Origin: Microvirga vignae
Lineage (GTDB): Bacteria; Pseudomonadota; Alphaproteobacteria; Rhizobiales; Beijerinckiaceae
Direction of reading: 5' to 3'
Length of the DNA stretch: 64,000 nucleotides
NCBI RefSeq assembly: GCF_001017175.1
Contig: NZ_LCYG01000021.1
Span: 1 to 64,000, forward strand
The notes under the pieces are model-generated. The model was not told where the DNA came from and searched no databases. It worked only from the letters and a program-made list of their open reading frames with translations. The position numbers were made by a program, and so were the translations under genes. Within the stretch, counting starts at the first letter, position 1, and every line of letters starts with the position of its first letter. This document shows, in pieces, positions 24,792-34,277 of this stretch.

Positions 24792-25436
24792 ATGACGGAT
24801 GGAGCGACCACGGCCCTGATGCGCAAGGCCTATGCGCGTTGGGCGCCGATCTACGACCTCGTTTATGACAAGCTGACCGAACCAGCCGCCCGCGCTGCCG
24901 TGAACGCCGCAGTCGCCTGTGGCCCCAAGGTTCTGGAGGCCGGGGTCGGCACCGGCTTGTCCCTCGGCTATTACCCCAAGCATGCCGAGGTTTACGGGGT
25001 CGATCTCTCTGAGGACATGCTGCGTCGGGCGCAGGAGAAGGTGGAAAGGCGTGGCCTGTCCCATGTGAAGGGCCTGCAGGTCATGGACGTGACCAAGCTC
25101 GGCTTTCCCGATGCGATGTTCGATGCGGTTACTGCCCAGTTCATTATCACCCTTGTGCCAGAGCCTGAGGTTGCCCTGTCTGAGTTCGCCCGTGTGCTGA
25201 AGCCCGGGGGCGAGATCGTGCTGGCTAACCATTGGGGGCAGCCCTCGGGCCCCATTGCGGCCCTTGAGGAGATGGCGGCACCGATCGCCAAGGCCATCGG
25301 TTGGAGTTCCTCCTTCAAGTCGGCCAGGGTTGACGATTGGGCCCGCAGCACCGGCAACATGGAGGTGGTCGAGCTGAGGTCCCTTTTCCCAGCCGGGTTC
25401 TTCAAGCTGATGAGAATCAAGAAGCGGGCTTGGTAG
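24792..25436 (+). CDS. pmtA: SAM-dependent methyltransferase, PmtA-like (phosphatidylethanolamine N-methyltransferase)
   Basis: A 214-residue class I methyltransferase. The start MTDGATTALMRKAYARWAP leads into YDLVYDKLTE, then the SAM loop VLEAGVGTGLSLGYYP, the acidic EVYGVDLSEDML, DAVTAQFIITLV, and RVLKPGGEIVLANH. The pattern, including the opening YxRWAPxYDLVY and the absence of membrane helices, matches Rhodobacter/Sinorhizobium-type PmtA. That enzyme converts phosphatidylethanolamine to phosphatidylcholine. UbiE-like methylases share part of the pattern, so the substrate is not certain. A terminator overlaps its stop codon. Confidence 0.82.
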   Translation: MTDGATTALMRKAYARWAPIYDLVYDKLTEPAARAAVNAAVACGPKVLEAGVGTGLSLGYYPKHAEVYGVDLSEDMLRRAQEKVERRGLSHVKGLQVMDVTKLGFPDAMFDAVTAQFIITLVPEPEVALSEFARVLKPGGEIVLANHWGQPSGPIAALEEMAAPIAKAIGWSSSFKSARVDDWARSTGNMEVVELRSLFPAGFFKLMRIKKRAW

Positions 25437-25449
25437 CCCGCTTTTCTTT
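25422..25449 (+). terminator. Rho-independent terminator overlapping the pmtA stop
   Basis: A 9-bp stem (AAGCGGGCT, 25422-25430, with AGCCCGCTT, 25435-25443) and a TTCTTT tail. The TAG stop (25434-25436) lies at the loop. Confidence 0.8.
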
Positions 25450-25546
25450 CGTGTCTTAGACGGGGGAGCCCGTGGCGTGACTTCCAGGGTTTCAGCCCTA
25501 TTTCCTTGGGCTCAAGCCCCTGCACACATTCAAGAAAGTTATTCCC

Positions 25547-25765
25547 ATGCGTCTTTTCATGTTCACTTCCCAGGCCAAGGACGATCTGCATGCTTTTGCG
25601 GGCGATGAGTCCGGCAGCAAGCTGCCCGCCAAGTATGGACCCTGGGGCTTGACCGGTACTCTCAGCTCCCGCGAAGCTCCGCCGCACAAATTCTCGCGCC
25701 GGACCATCGAACACGCGATTTCCACCGAAGGGTTCCAGCTCTGGCGCATGAAGCCCAAAGGGTGA
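25547..25765 (+). CDS. Small conserved-looking hypothetical protein
   Basis: A 72-residue protein with no signal peptide or membrane helix, beginning MRLFMFTSQAKDDLHAF and ending in QLWRMKPKG. It is compact and rich in Lys, Phe and Gly, with a KYGPWGLTGTLSSREAPPH centre. I do not recognise a family. It ends one nucleotide before the start of the broken VOC gene, so the two may once have been an operon. Confidence 0.6.
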   Translation: MRLFMFTSQAKDDLHAFAGDESGSKLPAKYGPWGLTGTLSSREAPPHKFSRRTIEHAISTEGFQLWRMKPKG

Positions 25766-25766
25766 C

Positions 25767-26082
25767 ATGAAAGCTGAAACGAAGGAGAGGGAATGGACCA
25801 AGCTCATTTCCGAGCTGCTGGTCGGGAATCTCGCGGCCAGTTTGCGCCCCGGGCTCAACGATCTTGGCTTTGCCATCTGTATGAGCGGCTTGAGCATGGC
25901 CTTGCCTTCATCGATCTCGACGGCGCATCCTGGCCTCTCTTCATGGAGCCTGAGGACAAGTGGTACAGAGGCGGGCCGTCGAGAGGGGACAGCAGCGATC
26001 CCTGGTGCAGGATCCGGATGGATATCTGGTCCGTTTAGCCGGCTCTATGGAAAGCGTCCGGCTCAGTCGCCCGAGCCGATAA
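25767..26082 (+). pseudogene. VOC/glyoxalase-type (bleomycin-resistance-like) gene with two frameshifts
   Basis: Three successive frames together give one VOC protein. Frame 1 from the ATG at 25767 reads LISELLVGNLAASLR, then LNDLGFAIC. A shift near 25880 leads to YERLEHGLAFIDLDGA, then LFMEPEDKWYRGG. A second shift near 25975 leads to RGQQRSLVQDPDGYLVRLA, ending at a TAA (26080-26082). These are the typical start, central metal strand and closing QDPDGYL of the glyoxalase/dioxygenase superfamily. No single frame encodes a full domain, so the gene is inactive unless the base calls are wrong. Confidence 0.75.
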
Positions 26083-26176
26083 ATTCTTGAAAGAGGCTGC
26101 GCCTCTTTCTTGACACTGGGGCCTAATCTTCCCTATATCGCGCATGCCTGACGCGGGGTTCGCCCCAGCGGCCTGG

Positions 26177-26253
26177 GGCGGAGTAGCTCAGTTGGTCAGA
26201 GCAGAGGAATCATAATCCTTGTGTCGGGGGTTCAAATCCCTCCTCCGCTACCA
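26177..26253 (+). tRNA. tRNA-Met (anticodon CAT)
   Basis: A full cloverleaf can be folded: acceptor GGCGGAG (26177-26183) with CTCCGCT, D-arm GCTC...GAGC, anticodon stem GAGGA/TCCTT with CAT at 26211-26213, the T-arm GGGGGTTCAAATCCCTC, and an encoded CCA end (26251-26253). The elongator type is likely because the acceptor begins G-G and the first pair is closed (G-T), unlike initiator tRNA. It stands alone on the plus strand. Confidence 0.95.
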
Positions 26254-26309
26254 TCTCTCCCGATGATGCTTCCGGGGTTCCCAATCTAAGAAGTTTTCTG
26301 GATCGCCGT

Positions 26310-26690
26310 TCACGCAGGTTCCGTGTCGATGCCTGCTTCTGCCAGATCCTTGAAGCCGCCGATGTTGAACACGGCGGTGTAGCCCATGTCCTGGAGGGCC
26401 TTTCCAGCGAGGGCGGAACGGCCGCCTGACGCACAATGCAGGAGGATGGTCTTGTCCTTCTGAAAGGCTGGGTTGTGGTATTGGCTCTCCGGATCAGCGC
26501 GGAATTCCAGCATGCCACGGGAGACATTCAGCGCGCCTTTGAGCTTTCCGATTTGCTGGACTTCTGTCGGGTCGCGGACATCGACGACGAGCACGTCACC
26601 AGACTTCATTTTCTCGGCGGCCTCTGCCGGCGATAATTTGGGAACAGACGAGTTCGCTTCTGCCAGCAAGTCCTTGACGTTCTTGGCCAT
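26310..26690 (-). CDS. Rhodanese-like sulfurtransferase
   Basis: A 126-residue single-domain rhodanese. It opens MAKNVKDLLAEANSSVPKLSP-like, shows DVLVVDVRDPTEVQQIGKLKG, and has the active-site loop LLHCASGGRSALA with catalytic Cys86. It ends with FNIGGFKDLAEAG. Such proteins move sulfane sulfur, for example to cyanide or thiols. The six-residue loop CASGGR fits a sulfurtransferase rather than a Cdc25-like phosphatase. No signal peptide; cytoplasmic. Monocistronic, convergent with the tRNA. Confidence 0.93.
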   Translation of the reverse strand: MAKNVKDLLAEANSSVPKLSPAEAAEKMKSGDVLVVDVRDPTEVQQIGKLKGALNVSRGMLEFRADPESQYHNPAFQKDKTILLHCASGGRSALAGKALQDMGYTAVFNIGGFKDLAEAGIDTEPA

Positions 26691-26812
26691 GGTTCTCCTC
26701 CCGTGCCATGCCGATGGGGCGCGAGAAAAAGGCTCTGTCCGTGGGCCATTCCTGTCAAGAAGAGCAATGGAGGTAAGGGCTGTTGGGAGGCAAAGAGAGG
26801 ATCAATCCTGCT

Positions 26813-27036
26813 CTAGAGGCCAAAGGGCTCACAGGCAATCCCGTCGCGATCAGCATCGAGCCGCTATCGAAACCCTAAAAAGCCCTTGTAGAGCGGTGCC
26901 GCACCGATGCGCTGGGCCGTCGTGCAATCATGGACAAGTCGGCTTCGAGCAGGACTTGCGTCGATGGCCAGAGGTTGGAGTTCCAGACCCAGGCATAGAA
27001 TGCCCAAGTCGCCAACGCACTTAGGGTGACCTCCAC
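26813..27036 (-). pseudogene. Excalibur calcium-binding domain gene, frameshifted and with a stop codon
   Basis: On the minus strand a frame from about 27036 encodes a membrane anchor (LSALATWAFYAWVWNSNLW). After a frameshift near 26930 it continues as CTTAQRIGAAPLYKGFLGFR, a TAG at 26864-26866, then RLDADRDGIACEPFGL and a stop at 26813. The pattern (two Cys, LYKG, and DxDxDGIACE) is the excalibur domain, a short extracellular calcium-binding module. Two lesions in about 75 codons mark this as a relic. Confidence 0.65.
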
Positions 27037-27065
27037 GACCAGGATACGCCAGGGGGAGCTTTCAG

Positions 27066-27224
27066 TTAGGGAAAGCGCTGATCAGAGCCGTGCCTCCCTG
27101 AGAACGATTGAAAGCGACGCTTCAGCTTCTGGACTTCCGTAGCCCTGTTGCGAAGCTTGGGCTTCTTAAAAGGCTCACCCTTCATGCTCTCCTCAGAAAG
27201 AGGCGCAGCCGGCAGTTGCGGCAT
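27066..27224 (-). CDS. Small basic hypothetical protein
   Basis: A 52-residue frame from the ATG at 27222-27224, with GGAAG just upstream on the minus strand. The product is strongly basic (GEPFKKPKLRNRATEVQKLKRRF). A longer frame reaching 27311 lacks a clear ribosome binding site. Unrecognised; it could be chance, but the size and codon use are plausible. Confidence 0.3.
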   Translation of the reverse strand: MPQLPAAPLSEESMKGEPFKKPKLRNRATEVQKLKRRFQSFSGRHGSDQRFP

Positions 27225-27374
27225 TACTTCCGACCGCGTGCCCCTGCTCGGATTATTTTTATTTAAGCCTAACAGTTTTGCAGAAATGCAACTTCGATTG
27301 CATTTAATCATGTAATAACATTATATAATGTTGCCTTCCTGTGAGGAAGGTATTTCTGTCGAGGCGCTGAGCCA

Positions 27375-29708
27375 TTGCGCAAAATTTCTTCTTTGGACCA
27401 GTTGAACTGGCGTTTTTCCATGCGAGTCCTATTGCCGGTGGCAGCGAGCACGGCCGCTGCACTCGTGCTGGCAGCCCTTGCTCTGCTCTGGGCTGTTCGC
27501 CAAAGCGACCAAATTTCCATGGAGCGCCAGCAACGGACCACCGAACGTCGTATACGGGCGATTGTCGGCGAACTGGCCAAAGAGCAGGAAATGGTTGCCG
27601 TCTGGAACGAAACCGTTCTTGAGCTCCGCAAGTCTCCCCTCGATGAGAAATGGCTTGATGCCAATATCGGCGGCTGGCTGCACGTGACTTTTGGCCAGGA
27701 TCGCATCTACATCTTGAACTCACGCAACGAACCCGTCGACGTGACGATCGATGGCATCCGCGTGGCCATCGAAGAGTTCGAGAAAGTTCGCCCAAGCCTC
27801 GCAAGTTTCATCCAGGGGCTTCGTGGCGACACCCGGTCTTCTCACTTCGGGCATTCTGAGCGCCCTGTTGATGAGACCTATCTGACAAGCGGCCGGGCCG
27901 TGCATGACGCGCATCTGCTGGAACTGCAGGGCAGGCCGGCAGCCGTCAGCGCCATGAAGATCGTGCCTGAGAACGACGATCTTGTTCAGGAGCCTGGCAC
28001 TGAATTTTTGCTGGTCAGTGTGCGCTTTCTTGATGGAAGCTTCCTGAGACAGCTTTCACAGCAGAACCTGATCGAAGGCTTACGCTTCTCACGGGTGAAC
28101 GAACCCGGTGAGGGCCAAGTCGGCGTGCCCCTCAGATCCGATGAGGGCAATCTGATCGGCTATTTCATCTGGCGGCCGGAGCTGCCGGGAACGACCATTC
28201 TGCGCGTCATCAGCCCGAGCATCACCGTCGTCTGTGTTCTGATCATCGGCGTCATGACCTTGCTCGCCCATTCGCTGCGACGCTCGATGGCGAAGTTGAG
28301 AAAAGCGATTGCCGAATTACGAGCCAGCGAGGCGCAGGCTCACCATCTTGCCTTTCACGATGTCCTGACGGGTTTGCCCAACCGCGCGCTCTTTGACGCC
28401 AGCCTTGATCGGACTCTTGCCAGTGCAGGACCGGAAGGGCCGCTGGCTGTCCTCATGCTCGATCTGGATCGTTTCAAGCATGTGAACGACACGCTTGGCC
28501 ATCATGCTGGAGACAGTGTTGTCCGGGAGTTCGGCCAGAGGCTGTTCGGACTTCTCCGCGGTAGCGACATCATTGCGCGTCTCGGCGGCGACGAGTTCGC
28601 TATCGTTCTGACAGGCATAGCCGGTCGCGGTGATGTCGAAACGATCTGCGCGCGCATCCTCGATGCAGTCCGACGGCCATTCGACATCGCAGGTCGCCAA
28701 GCCTTCGTCGGCGTCAGCATCGGAGTTGCCTTGGCGCCGGATGCAGGCTCCGAGCGCGTTGACCTCATGCGCAAGGCCGATATTGCGCTCTACCAAGCCA
28801 AGGCTGAAGGGCGCGATTCTTACCGGATCTTCACGGCAGTCATGGATGAGATCGTGAAGGTGCGCAGCACGATCGAGGAGGAGTTACGGGCGGCTCTCGT
28901 GACCGGCAACGATCTGAGACTCTTCTACCAGCCGCTGATTGATGTGGGAGGGCAATCCATCATTGGGCTTGAGGCGCTCGTGCGCTGGCATCACCCGGCC
29001 CGCGGCATGATCGCGCCTAATCAGTTCATTCCGATTGCTGAGGAAACCGGTCTGATCTCGCCGTTGGGCGAATGGGTCCTGCGTCAAGCCTGCCTTGCCT
29101 CGAACCGGTGGCCCGATCTGACGATCGCCGTCAATCTCTCGCCGGTCCAGTTCCGCTCCGGCGATCTTGCTCAGCGCCTCATTGGGATTGTCAGCGAAAC
29201 GGGAGCCGATCCGCGCCGCATCGAGTTCGAGATCACCGAAAGTCTGCTGCTCGATGATAGCGATCTTTCCCGCTCCGCCTTGAAGATGCTGAGACAGGAA
29301 GGCTTCAAGATTGCTCTCGACGATTTCGGAACGGGCTATTCCAGTCTTAGCTATTTGCGTCGTTTCGAGGTCGACAAGATCAAGATCGATCGTTCCTTCG
29401 TGCAGCACCTCGGCGAGCAGGACGAGTCCGTCGCAATCGTGACTGCCATCGTCAGTTTATGCCGTGCCATGGGTTTGACGGTCACTGCGGAAGGCGTGGA
29501 GACAGAGGATCAAAAGCTCTTCCTGTCGCAAACGGGATGCAACGAGATGCAGGGCTTCTTGTTCTCCCGCGCACTTCCTGAGGAACAGATCGCAGATCTT
29601 CTCGGTACCTTGGGCAATATGCTGAGCGCCCAAGGCGCGGCCAAGCCAACCCTGCCTGTTTCTCGTTCTGATAACGGAAGGGCGAGAGCAGAGAAGGCAC
29701 GCGCCTGA
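27375..29708 (+). CDS. CHASE4-like sensor with GGDEF and EAL domains
   Basis: A 777-residue membrane protein that makes or breaks the second messenger c-di-GMP. A TTG start at 27375 is used; an ATG at 27420 is possible. A membrane helix (about residues 18-42) is followed by a periplasmic sensor of about 210 residues. The block AVWNETVLELRKSPLDEKW and the second helix (about 275-298) fit a CHASE4 domain. The GGDEF domain is complete, with GGDEF at 404-408 and an RGSD inhibition site at 395-398. The EAL domain has EAL at 533-535, DDFGTGYSS and KIDRSFV, so both activities could be present. It lies about 4.6 kb from the alginate-type locus, whose Alg44 is a c-di-GMP receptor. Confidence 0.95.
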   Translation: MRKISSLDQLNWRFSMRVLLPVAASTAAALVLAALALLWAVRQSDQISMERQQRTTERRIRAIVGELAKEQEMVAVWNETVLELRKSPLDEKWLDANIGGWLHVTFGQDRIYILNSRNEPVDVTIDGIRVAIEEFEKVRPSLASFIQGLRGDTRSSHFGHSERPVDETYLTSGRAVHDAHLLELQGRPAAVSAMKIVPENDDLVQEPGTEFLLVSVRFLDGSFLRQLSQQNLIEGLRFSRVNEPGEGQVGVPLRSDEGNLIGYFIWRPELPGTTILRVISPSITVVCVLIIGVMTLLAHSLRRSMAKLRKAIAELRASEAQAHHLAFHDVLTGLPNRALFDASLDRTLASAGPEGPLAVLMLDLDRFKHVNDTLGHHAGDSVVREFGQRLFGLLRGSDIIARLGGDEFAIVLTGIAGRGDVETICARILDAVRRPFDIAGRQAFVGVSIGVALAPDAGSERVDLMRKADIALYQAKAEGRDSYRIFTAVMDEIVKVRSTIEEELRAALVTGNDLRLFYQPLIDVGGQSIIGLEALVRWHHPARGMIAPNQFIPIAEETGLISPLGEWVLRQACLASNRWPDLTIAVNLSPVQFRSGDLAQRLIGIVSETGADPRRIEFEITESLLLDDSDLSRSALKMLRQEGFKIALDDFGTGYSSLSYLRRFEVDKIKIDRSFVQHLGEQDESVAIVTAIVSLCRAMGLTVTAEGVETEDQKLFLSQTGCNEMQGFLFSRALPEEQIADLLGTLGNMLSAQGAAKPTLPVSRSDNGRARAEKARA

Positions 29709-29709
29709 T

Positions 29710-29747
29710 CTACCTTCAGGCGCAGATTGGGGTGCGCCTGAAGGTAG
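29710..29747 (+). terminator. Long hairpin after the GGDEF/EAL gene
   Basis: A perfect 15-bp stem (29710-29724 with 29733-29747) and an 8-nt loop directly after the stop codon. There is no T-run, so it may end transcription in another way or simply guard the 3' end. Confidence 0.55.
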
Positions 29748-29757
29748 GGACGGGCTG

Positions 29758-30339
29758 TTATTCCGGCGCGTCGAGAAGCTCCGACATGGCACCCGGTTGA
29801 GGCTTCGTCAGAATCTGAACGCGCCTTCCGTCTGGAAACTCGATGGTTCGTAGGGTCATGACCTCAAGGCCGGAGTTGAGACCTTCACGCACTCTGGCCG
29901 CCCGGGTGCTTCGCGTCGTCTGCTCCGCTATGTCACGTCGCGAGTTCACTTGCCTTTGACGCTCGCTCCTGGCCGTCGTTACTTCCCGTGAAGGTTTGCG
30001 GTCTCTGCGCTCGGTCGCAGCTCTTTGGGCAGAGCTTTTCGCAACAGGCTTCCGTTCCCCCGCCGAAGAGGCTTCTTCGGAACGTCGCTGGGCCGGCTCC
30101 TTGCTCTTCTCGCTGACGTTGGTCGCTGCCGTTGTGCTTGCTGGAGGTGCTGAAGATTGTGGGGCGGCAGCCTTGGCCTCAGGAGCTGCGGGAGCAGGGG
30201 CAGAGCTTGGCGCCGACGCACCCGCCTCGGAAGGGGGATCGACCCAGGGCCGCGCCGGCTGTGCGTTGCCGGATGACGCGGCTGCAGCAAGCCCCAAGGC
30301 CAAGCTCAAGGCTCCAATCGGATGCAACCGTGTTTCCAT
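29758..30339 (-). CDS. Low-complexity exported protein
   Basis: A 193-residue protein with an N-terminal signal peptide (about residues 1-26, ending GNAQ). The middle is a long Ala/Pro/Ser-rich and then Arg/Glu-rich disordered stretch. The last 45 residues form the only structured-looking part (GLEVMTLRTIEFPDGRRVQIL). No family is recognised. Convergent with the GGDEF/EAL gene. It may be a periplasmic or envelope protein. Confidence 0.65.
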   Translation of the reverse strand: METRLHPIGALSLALGLAAAASSGNAQPARPWVDPPSEAGASAPSSAPAPAAPEAKAAAPQSSAPPASTTAATNVSEKSKEPAQRRSEEASSAGERKPVAKSSAQRAATERRDRKPSREVTTARSERQRQVNSRRDIAEQTTRSTRAARVREGLNSGLEVMTLRTIEFPDGRRVQILTKPQPGAMSELLDAPE

Positions 30340-30507
30340 GGCAATCTCCCAGTTCCGTGAAGAGGGAACGCTTGCCCGGGCTGTCTTGGTTCCATGAATC
30401 GAGATTCACGAAGAATCGATTGTCAAAGGCAACGAAGACACTGAACGCTCCTTGCATAAGCTTGTCAGTGACAAAACATAGGGAAGAGATCCACAAGAGA
30501 TGGGTTG

Positions 30508-31368
30508 ATGGATCAAATCATCGCGTTGACTGCAGACCCGGCCGGCTGGGCGGCCTTGACAACCCTCGCCGTCATGGAGGCGGTGCTCGGTATCGACAAT
30601 CTCATCGTCATATCCATCCTCACCAACAAGCTGCCTGCACATCAGCAAGCTAAAGCCCGGCGCATTGGCATCGGCTTGGCCCTCATCCTGCGGTGAGGGT
30701 TCGTGGGAACGATTGCAATCATCGTCCAGCTCACGGACCCGCTATGCACGGCCTTTGGACACGGTTTCTCGTGGAGGGATCTCATCCTGATTGCGGGTGG
30801 CCTCTTTCTTGTCTGGAAGGCAACGAAGGATATCCATCATAATGTCGATCCGGACCGTGGACCGGATCTCTTCGACAGCAAGCAGGCCGGTATAAGCTTC
30901 GCCTCTGCAATCGTGCAGATCCTCATTCTTGACTAGCTTGACTAGGTATTTTCCATCGACAGCATCATTGCGGCCGTCAGTATGACGGATCATGTCCCGA
31001 TCATGGTGATCGCCGTGCTTGCCGCCGTGACCGTAATGCTCCTTGCGGCCGATCCGCTCTCGCGCTTTATCCAGGCCAATCCCACACTGGTCATGCTGGC
31101 GCTGGGCTTCCTGCTGATGATCGGCATGACCCTGATTGCAGACGGCTTCGGGGTGCCCGCGCCCAAGGGCTACATCTACGCTGCTATGGCGCTCTCGGCT
31201 CCCGTTGAAGCCCTGAACATGCTTTCGCGGCGGGCTCAAAAGAAGCGGCAGAGTGAGCTGACTGAGCGAGCATGCTGCAATGTGTGCCTGAGCCTTGAAG
31301 AGAGACCTTGGTTCAAGAAAAAGACGGCTCCGCAAATCCGGAGCCGCCCTCGTCAGTCACTTCCTTAG
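30508..31368 (+). pseudogene. TerC-family membrane protein gene with three in-frame stops
   Basis: One continuous frame from the ATG at 30508 encodes a TerC protein: [97 protein letters not shown]. The frame is broken by TGA (30694-30696) and two TAG codons (30934-30936, 30943-30945). The TAG pair arises from a tandem copy of the 9-mer CTTGACTAG. TerC proteins are integral membrane proteins linked to tellurite resistance and metal homeostasis. Apart from the stops the protein is fully conserved, so the inactivation is recent. Confidence 0.8.
31312..31346 (-). terminator. Rho-independent terminator of the RTX epimerase gene
   Basis: On the minus strand an 8-bp stem (31346-31339 with 31332-31325) is followed by TCTTTTTCTT. 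It starts 19 nt after the epimerase stop and lies inside the tail of the TerC relic. Confidence 0.8.
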
Positions 31369-34277
31369 ATGATGTAGAAGTCGGCATTGGTGACCGTCTC
31401 ATTGGCGCCGATATTGGCAAAGACCGTTCTGCCACCTGCCGCGCTGCCATTGTAATCGTACCAAACGTCACCCGTGCTCTTGTTGTAGCCAATGAAGTCG
31501 TTCGAGTCCTTAGCGCCAGATCCAATGGCGAAGTGAGAAGAGCTCAGTGTGCCTGTATACTTCAGGGATTTGAAGATAGCATTTTCCAGTCTGATCGTGT
31601 CATACCTTGCATCAAAGTCCATGATCTTGTCTTTGTTCAGAGAACTATTTGGAGCCGTATTGAAGACGAAAATGTCATTCCCTACTCCTCCATAGAGAAG
31701 ATCATTCCCTGCGCCGCCATACAACCTATCGTGGCCGCTGCTACCTTTGATCGTGTTGTTGGCAGTATTGCCGACTAGCGTGTTGTTGAGGTTGTTTCCA
31801 ACCAAATAGATTGCAGAACTGCCAATGGCATACATGTTCTCGACGTAGGCTGAAAGAACATAGCTCACGCTTGTCCGAATTAAATCGGTGCCGCCGGCGG
31901 CCGAGGTTTCGATGACAACGTCGCCGCGGTCGTCAACGTAATAGCTGTCATTGCCACTACCGCCAGACATACGATCTGCCCCTTCGGCGCCATTGAGCAC
32001 ATTGTTGAGGGCATTACCAACCACAGTGTTGGAGAGAGCATTGCCGGTTCCACGAGAGGCTGATCCCGACAGGATCACCCTCTCAACATCGGCGCCCAGA
32101 GCATAGTTGATGCTGCTATATACAGTGTCATAGCCACCTAGGCCACCATTCGGTTTCTCAACAACAAGATCATTAAGGTTGTCAACGTAGTAGACATCGT
32201 TGCCGTCGCCTCCCTCCATGGAGTCAGCCCCCAGACTGCCATTGAGTGTATCGTGGCCAGCTCCGCCTCTGAGGGTGTTCGCAGCGGCGTTGCCGGTGAT
32301 CCTGTTGTTGAGCTCATTGCCCGTGAGAATGACACTGCCTGTGCCGATAGCGCTGATATGCTCGACATTTGCCGACACAGTATAATTCACCGTGGTGAGG
32401 ATCTGGTCCGCATTGCCTTCGTTGGCATTTTCGATCACCAAGTCGCCTGTGTCGTCGACATAATAAGTGTCGTCGCCGAAGCGGCCTTCCATGAGGTCTT
32501 CGCCCGCCAAGCCATCGAGAGTGTTGTTGAGGGCATTCCCGATCAGATTATTGCCTGAGGATTTATTGCCTTTTGCGACGATTGCCGATCCTGTCAGAAT
32601 CAGCTTTTCGACTGCGATTGATTGATCCAGCCCAGCCTGATCCTTGATAGAAAGGGAGTAGTTGACACTGCTATAGATCGTGTCGATGCCGCCGAGGCCG
32701 CTATTGACCTTCTCATCGACAATATCGCCGACATTGTCGACATAATAGGTATCGTTGCCGTCGCCACCTTCCATACTATCAGCGCCTGAGCCGCCGATGA
32801 GAGTGTCGTCCCCGCCGTAGCTCTTCAGTACATTTGAGGCAGCATTGCCCGTCAGCCGATTGTTCAGTGCATTGCCATAACCATTGATGGCATTGATTCC
32901 CATCAATGTCAGGTGCTCGACGTTGTCGTTGAGCGTATAATTGATCCAGGATTGTGCGAGGTCGTCCGTGCCTTCGCCTGCCTGCTCGATGATCTTATCT
33001 GTGGAATGGTTGATGGTATAGGTGTCGTTACCCCCAAGACCATGCATCTCATCGCCAACGGTAGTGCCTGGTAGCGTATCGTTATTGGCGCTGCCGAATA
33101 CCGGGTTTAGTTGCCCTGGCACAGAAACGGCTCCTGCATCCGAGCCATGGAAAGTGTTGCCAGAAACGGAAGTTCCGGTCGCTCCACCGTCGTCGTTGGT
33201 GGGCTCTTCCCGGACTCCCCAGCGCGAGTTGACTGCACCATCGGAGTAGATGTTGTTGTCGAAGATCTGGGTGCCGGTTGAATAGTAAATCTTTCCCGTG
33301 ACTGAGGTGTCGTCTCTCAGACGGATGTTGATCTCGTCATAGGTGTTATCCGCCTCTTGCGAGTTGTTGTAGATAAAGCTCCCTTTGACGATAGTGTCGG
33401 TCGAGCCCTCAATCCGGATGCCTTGGCGTAGGTTGCTGTGCACCTTGACACCGTCGATCATCACATCGTCTGACAGCTTGACGAGGATGCCCTCCTTCGT
33501 GTTCCCGTAATACTCGCCTCCGATGACCTGAATATCACTAACCCAAACAAAAGGTGATCCGTCTTCCGGCGGCACGTCGCCGCGCTGGATGGTCAACCCT
33601 GCAGAGCCGTTTGAGTAGGCTTTGTTGTTCTCCAGTGTGAGCTGCGTTGTGGCATTCTGGATGTTGAAGCCGTGACGATCGTTGTCGTAGGATACGTTGT
33701 TCCTGTAAGTCCCGCCGACGACAGCATCTGCCACGAAACCGTCGAGCCCGTTTCCATGAGCGACGCAATTCTCGATCGTCACATTCGTACTGACTTCGTG
33801 CGGGTTGAAACCATAGGCCGTGCAGTTTTTGATTTCAACGCCTGAGAGTGTGATGTCGGATTGGGTTTTTCCCTCCTCGGGCTTCGCACCGCAGATAAAT
33901 CCGGCTTGATGACCCGTATTGTTGGCGCGGTTGCCATCGATCGTCAGATTAGAGACCGAAACATCTGAGACATCGGTAAGAGCGGTTCGCACGATACCGT
34001 TAATTCGGAAGTTGAATCCGTCAACGAGCTTGATAACGGTCTCGCCCTGGCCTTCGCCGACGAGTGCGACACCAGAAAGAAGTTCGACGGGGCCCTTGGA
34101 GGCATTGGCCGGATCGCCTGTGACGGCATAAATGCCGGCCGCTAGTTTGACAGTGACCTGGCCGGCTTCGGGGTTCTTCATGTACTCGGCGTTGGCGGCT
34201 TTGATGGCGGCATCGATGGCCGCCATGTCCTTCTGAGCGTTTCCGGTTGGCGGGGCAACGGTGATGACTGTAGGCAT
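31365..34277 (-). CDS. Secreted RTX-type mannuronan C5-epimerase (Azotobacter AlgE family)
   Basis: A 970-residue protein without a classical signal peptide, as expected for type I secretion. Residues about 1-400 form a right-handed beta helix closely matching the A-module of AlgE epimerases, which turn mannuronate to guluronate in alginate. Seen are [23 protein letters not shown] (155-161), [25 protein letters not shown] (His202) and [10 protein letters not shown]. Residues about 400-970 hold calcium-binding RTX nonapeptides ([37 protein letters not shown]). The active-site Asp of the usual DPHE is Asn158 here (codon AAC), so activity may be altered. It is divergent from algD. Confidence 0.85.
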   Translation of the reverse strand: MPTVITVAPPTGNAQKDMAAIDAAIKAANAEYMKNPEAGQVTVKLAAGIYAVTGDPANASKGPVELLSGVALVGEGQGETVIKLVDGFNFRINGIVRTALTDVSDVSVSNLTIDGNRANNTGHQAGFICGAKPEEGKTQSDITLSGVEIKNCTAYGFNPHEVSTNVTIENCVAHGNGLDGFVADAVVGGTYRNNVSYDNDRHGFNIQNATTQLTLENNKAYSNGSAGLTIQRGDVPPEDGSPFVWVSDIQVIGGEYYGNTKEGILVKLSDDVMIDGVKVHSNLRQGIRIEGSTDTIVKGSFIYNNSQEADNTYDEINIRLRDDTSVTGKIYYSTGTQIFDNNIYSDGAVNSRWGVREEPTNDDGGATGTSVSGNTFHGSDAGAVSVPGQLNPVFGSANNDTLPGTTVGDEMHGLGGNDTYTINHSTDKIIEQAGEGTDDLAQSWINYTLNDNVEHLTLMGINAINGYGNALNNRLTGNAASNVLKSYGGDDTLIGGSGADSMEGGDGNDTYYVDNVGDIVDEKVNSGLGGIDTIYSSVNYSLSIKDQAGLDQSIAVEKLILTGSAIVAKGNKSSGNNLIGNALNNTLDGLAGEDLMEGRFGDDTYYVDDTGDLVIENANEGNADQILTTVNYTVSANVEHISAIGTGSVILTGNELNNRITGNAAANTLRGGAGHDTLNGSLGADSMEGGDGNDVYYVDNLNDLVVEKPNGGLGGYDTVYSSINYALGADVERVILSGSASRGTGNALSNTVVGNALNNVLNGAEGADRMSGGSGNDSYYVDDRGDVVIETSAAGGTDLIRTSVSYVLSAYVENMYAIGSSAIYLVGNNLNNTLVGNTANNTIKGSSGHDRLYGGAGNDLLYGGVGNDIFVFNTAPNSSLNKDKIMDFDARYDTIRLENAIFKSLKYTGTLSSSHFAIGSGAKDSNDFIGYNKSTGDVWYDYNGSAAGGRTVFANIGANETVTNADFYII

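Noticed and set aside
30365..30392. EcfG-like site on the minus strand before the low-complexity exported gene
   Set aside because: GGAAC and CGTT are present but 18 nt apart, one more than the accepted range.
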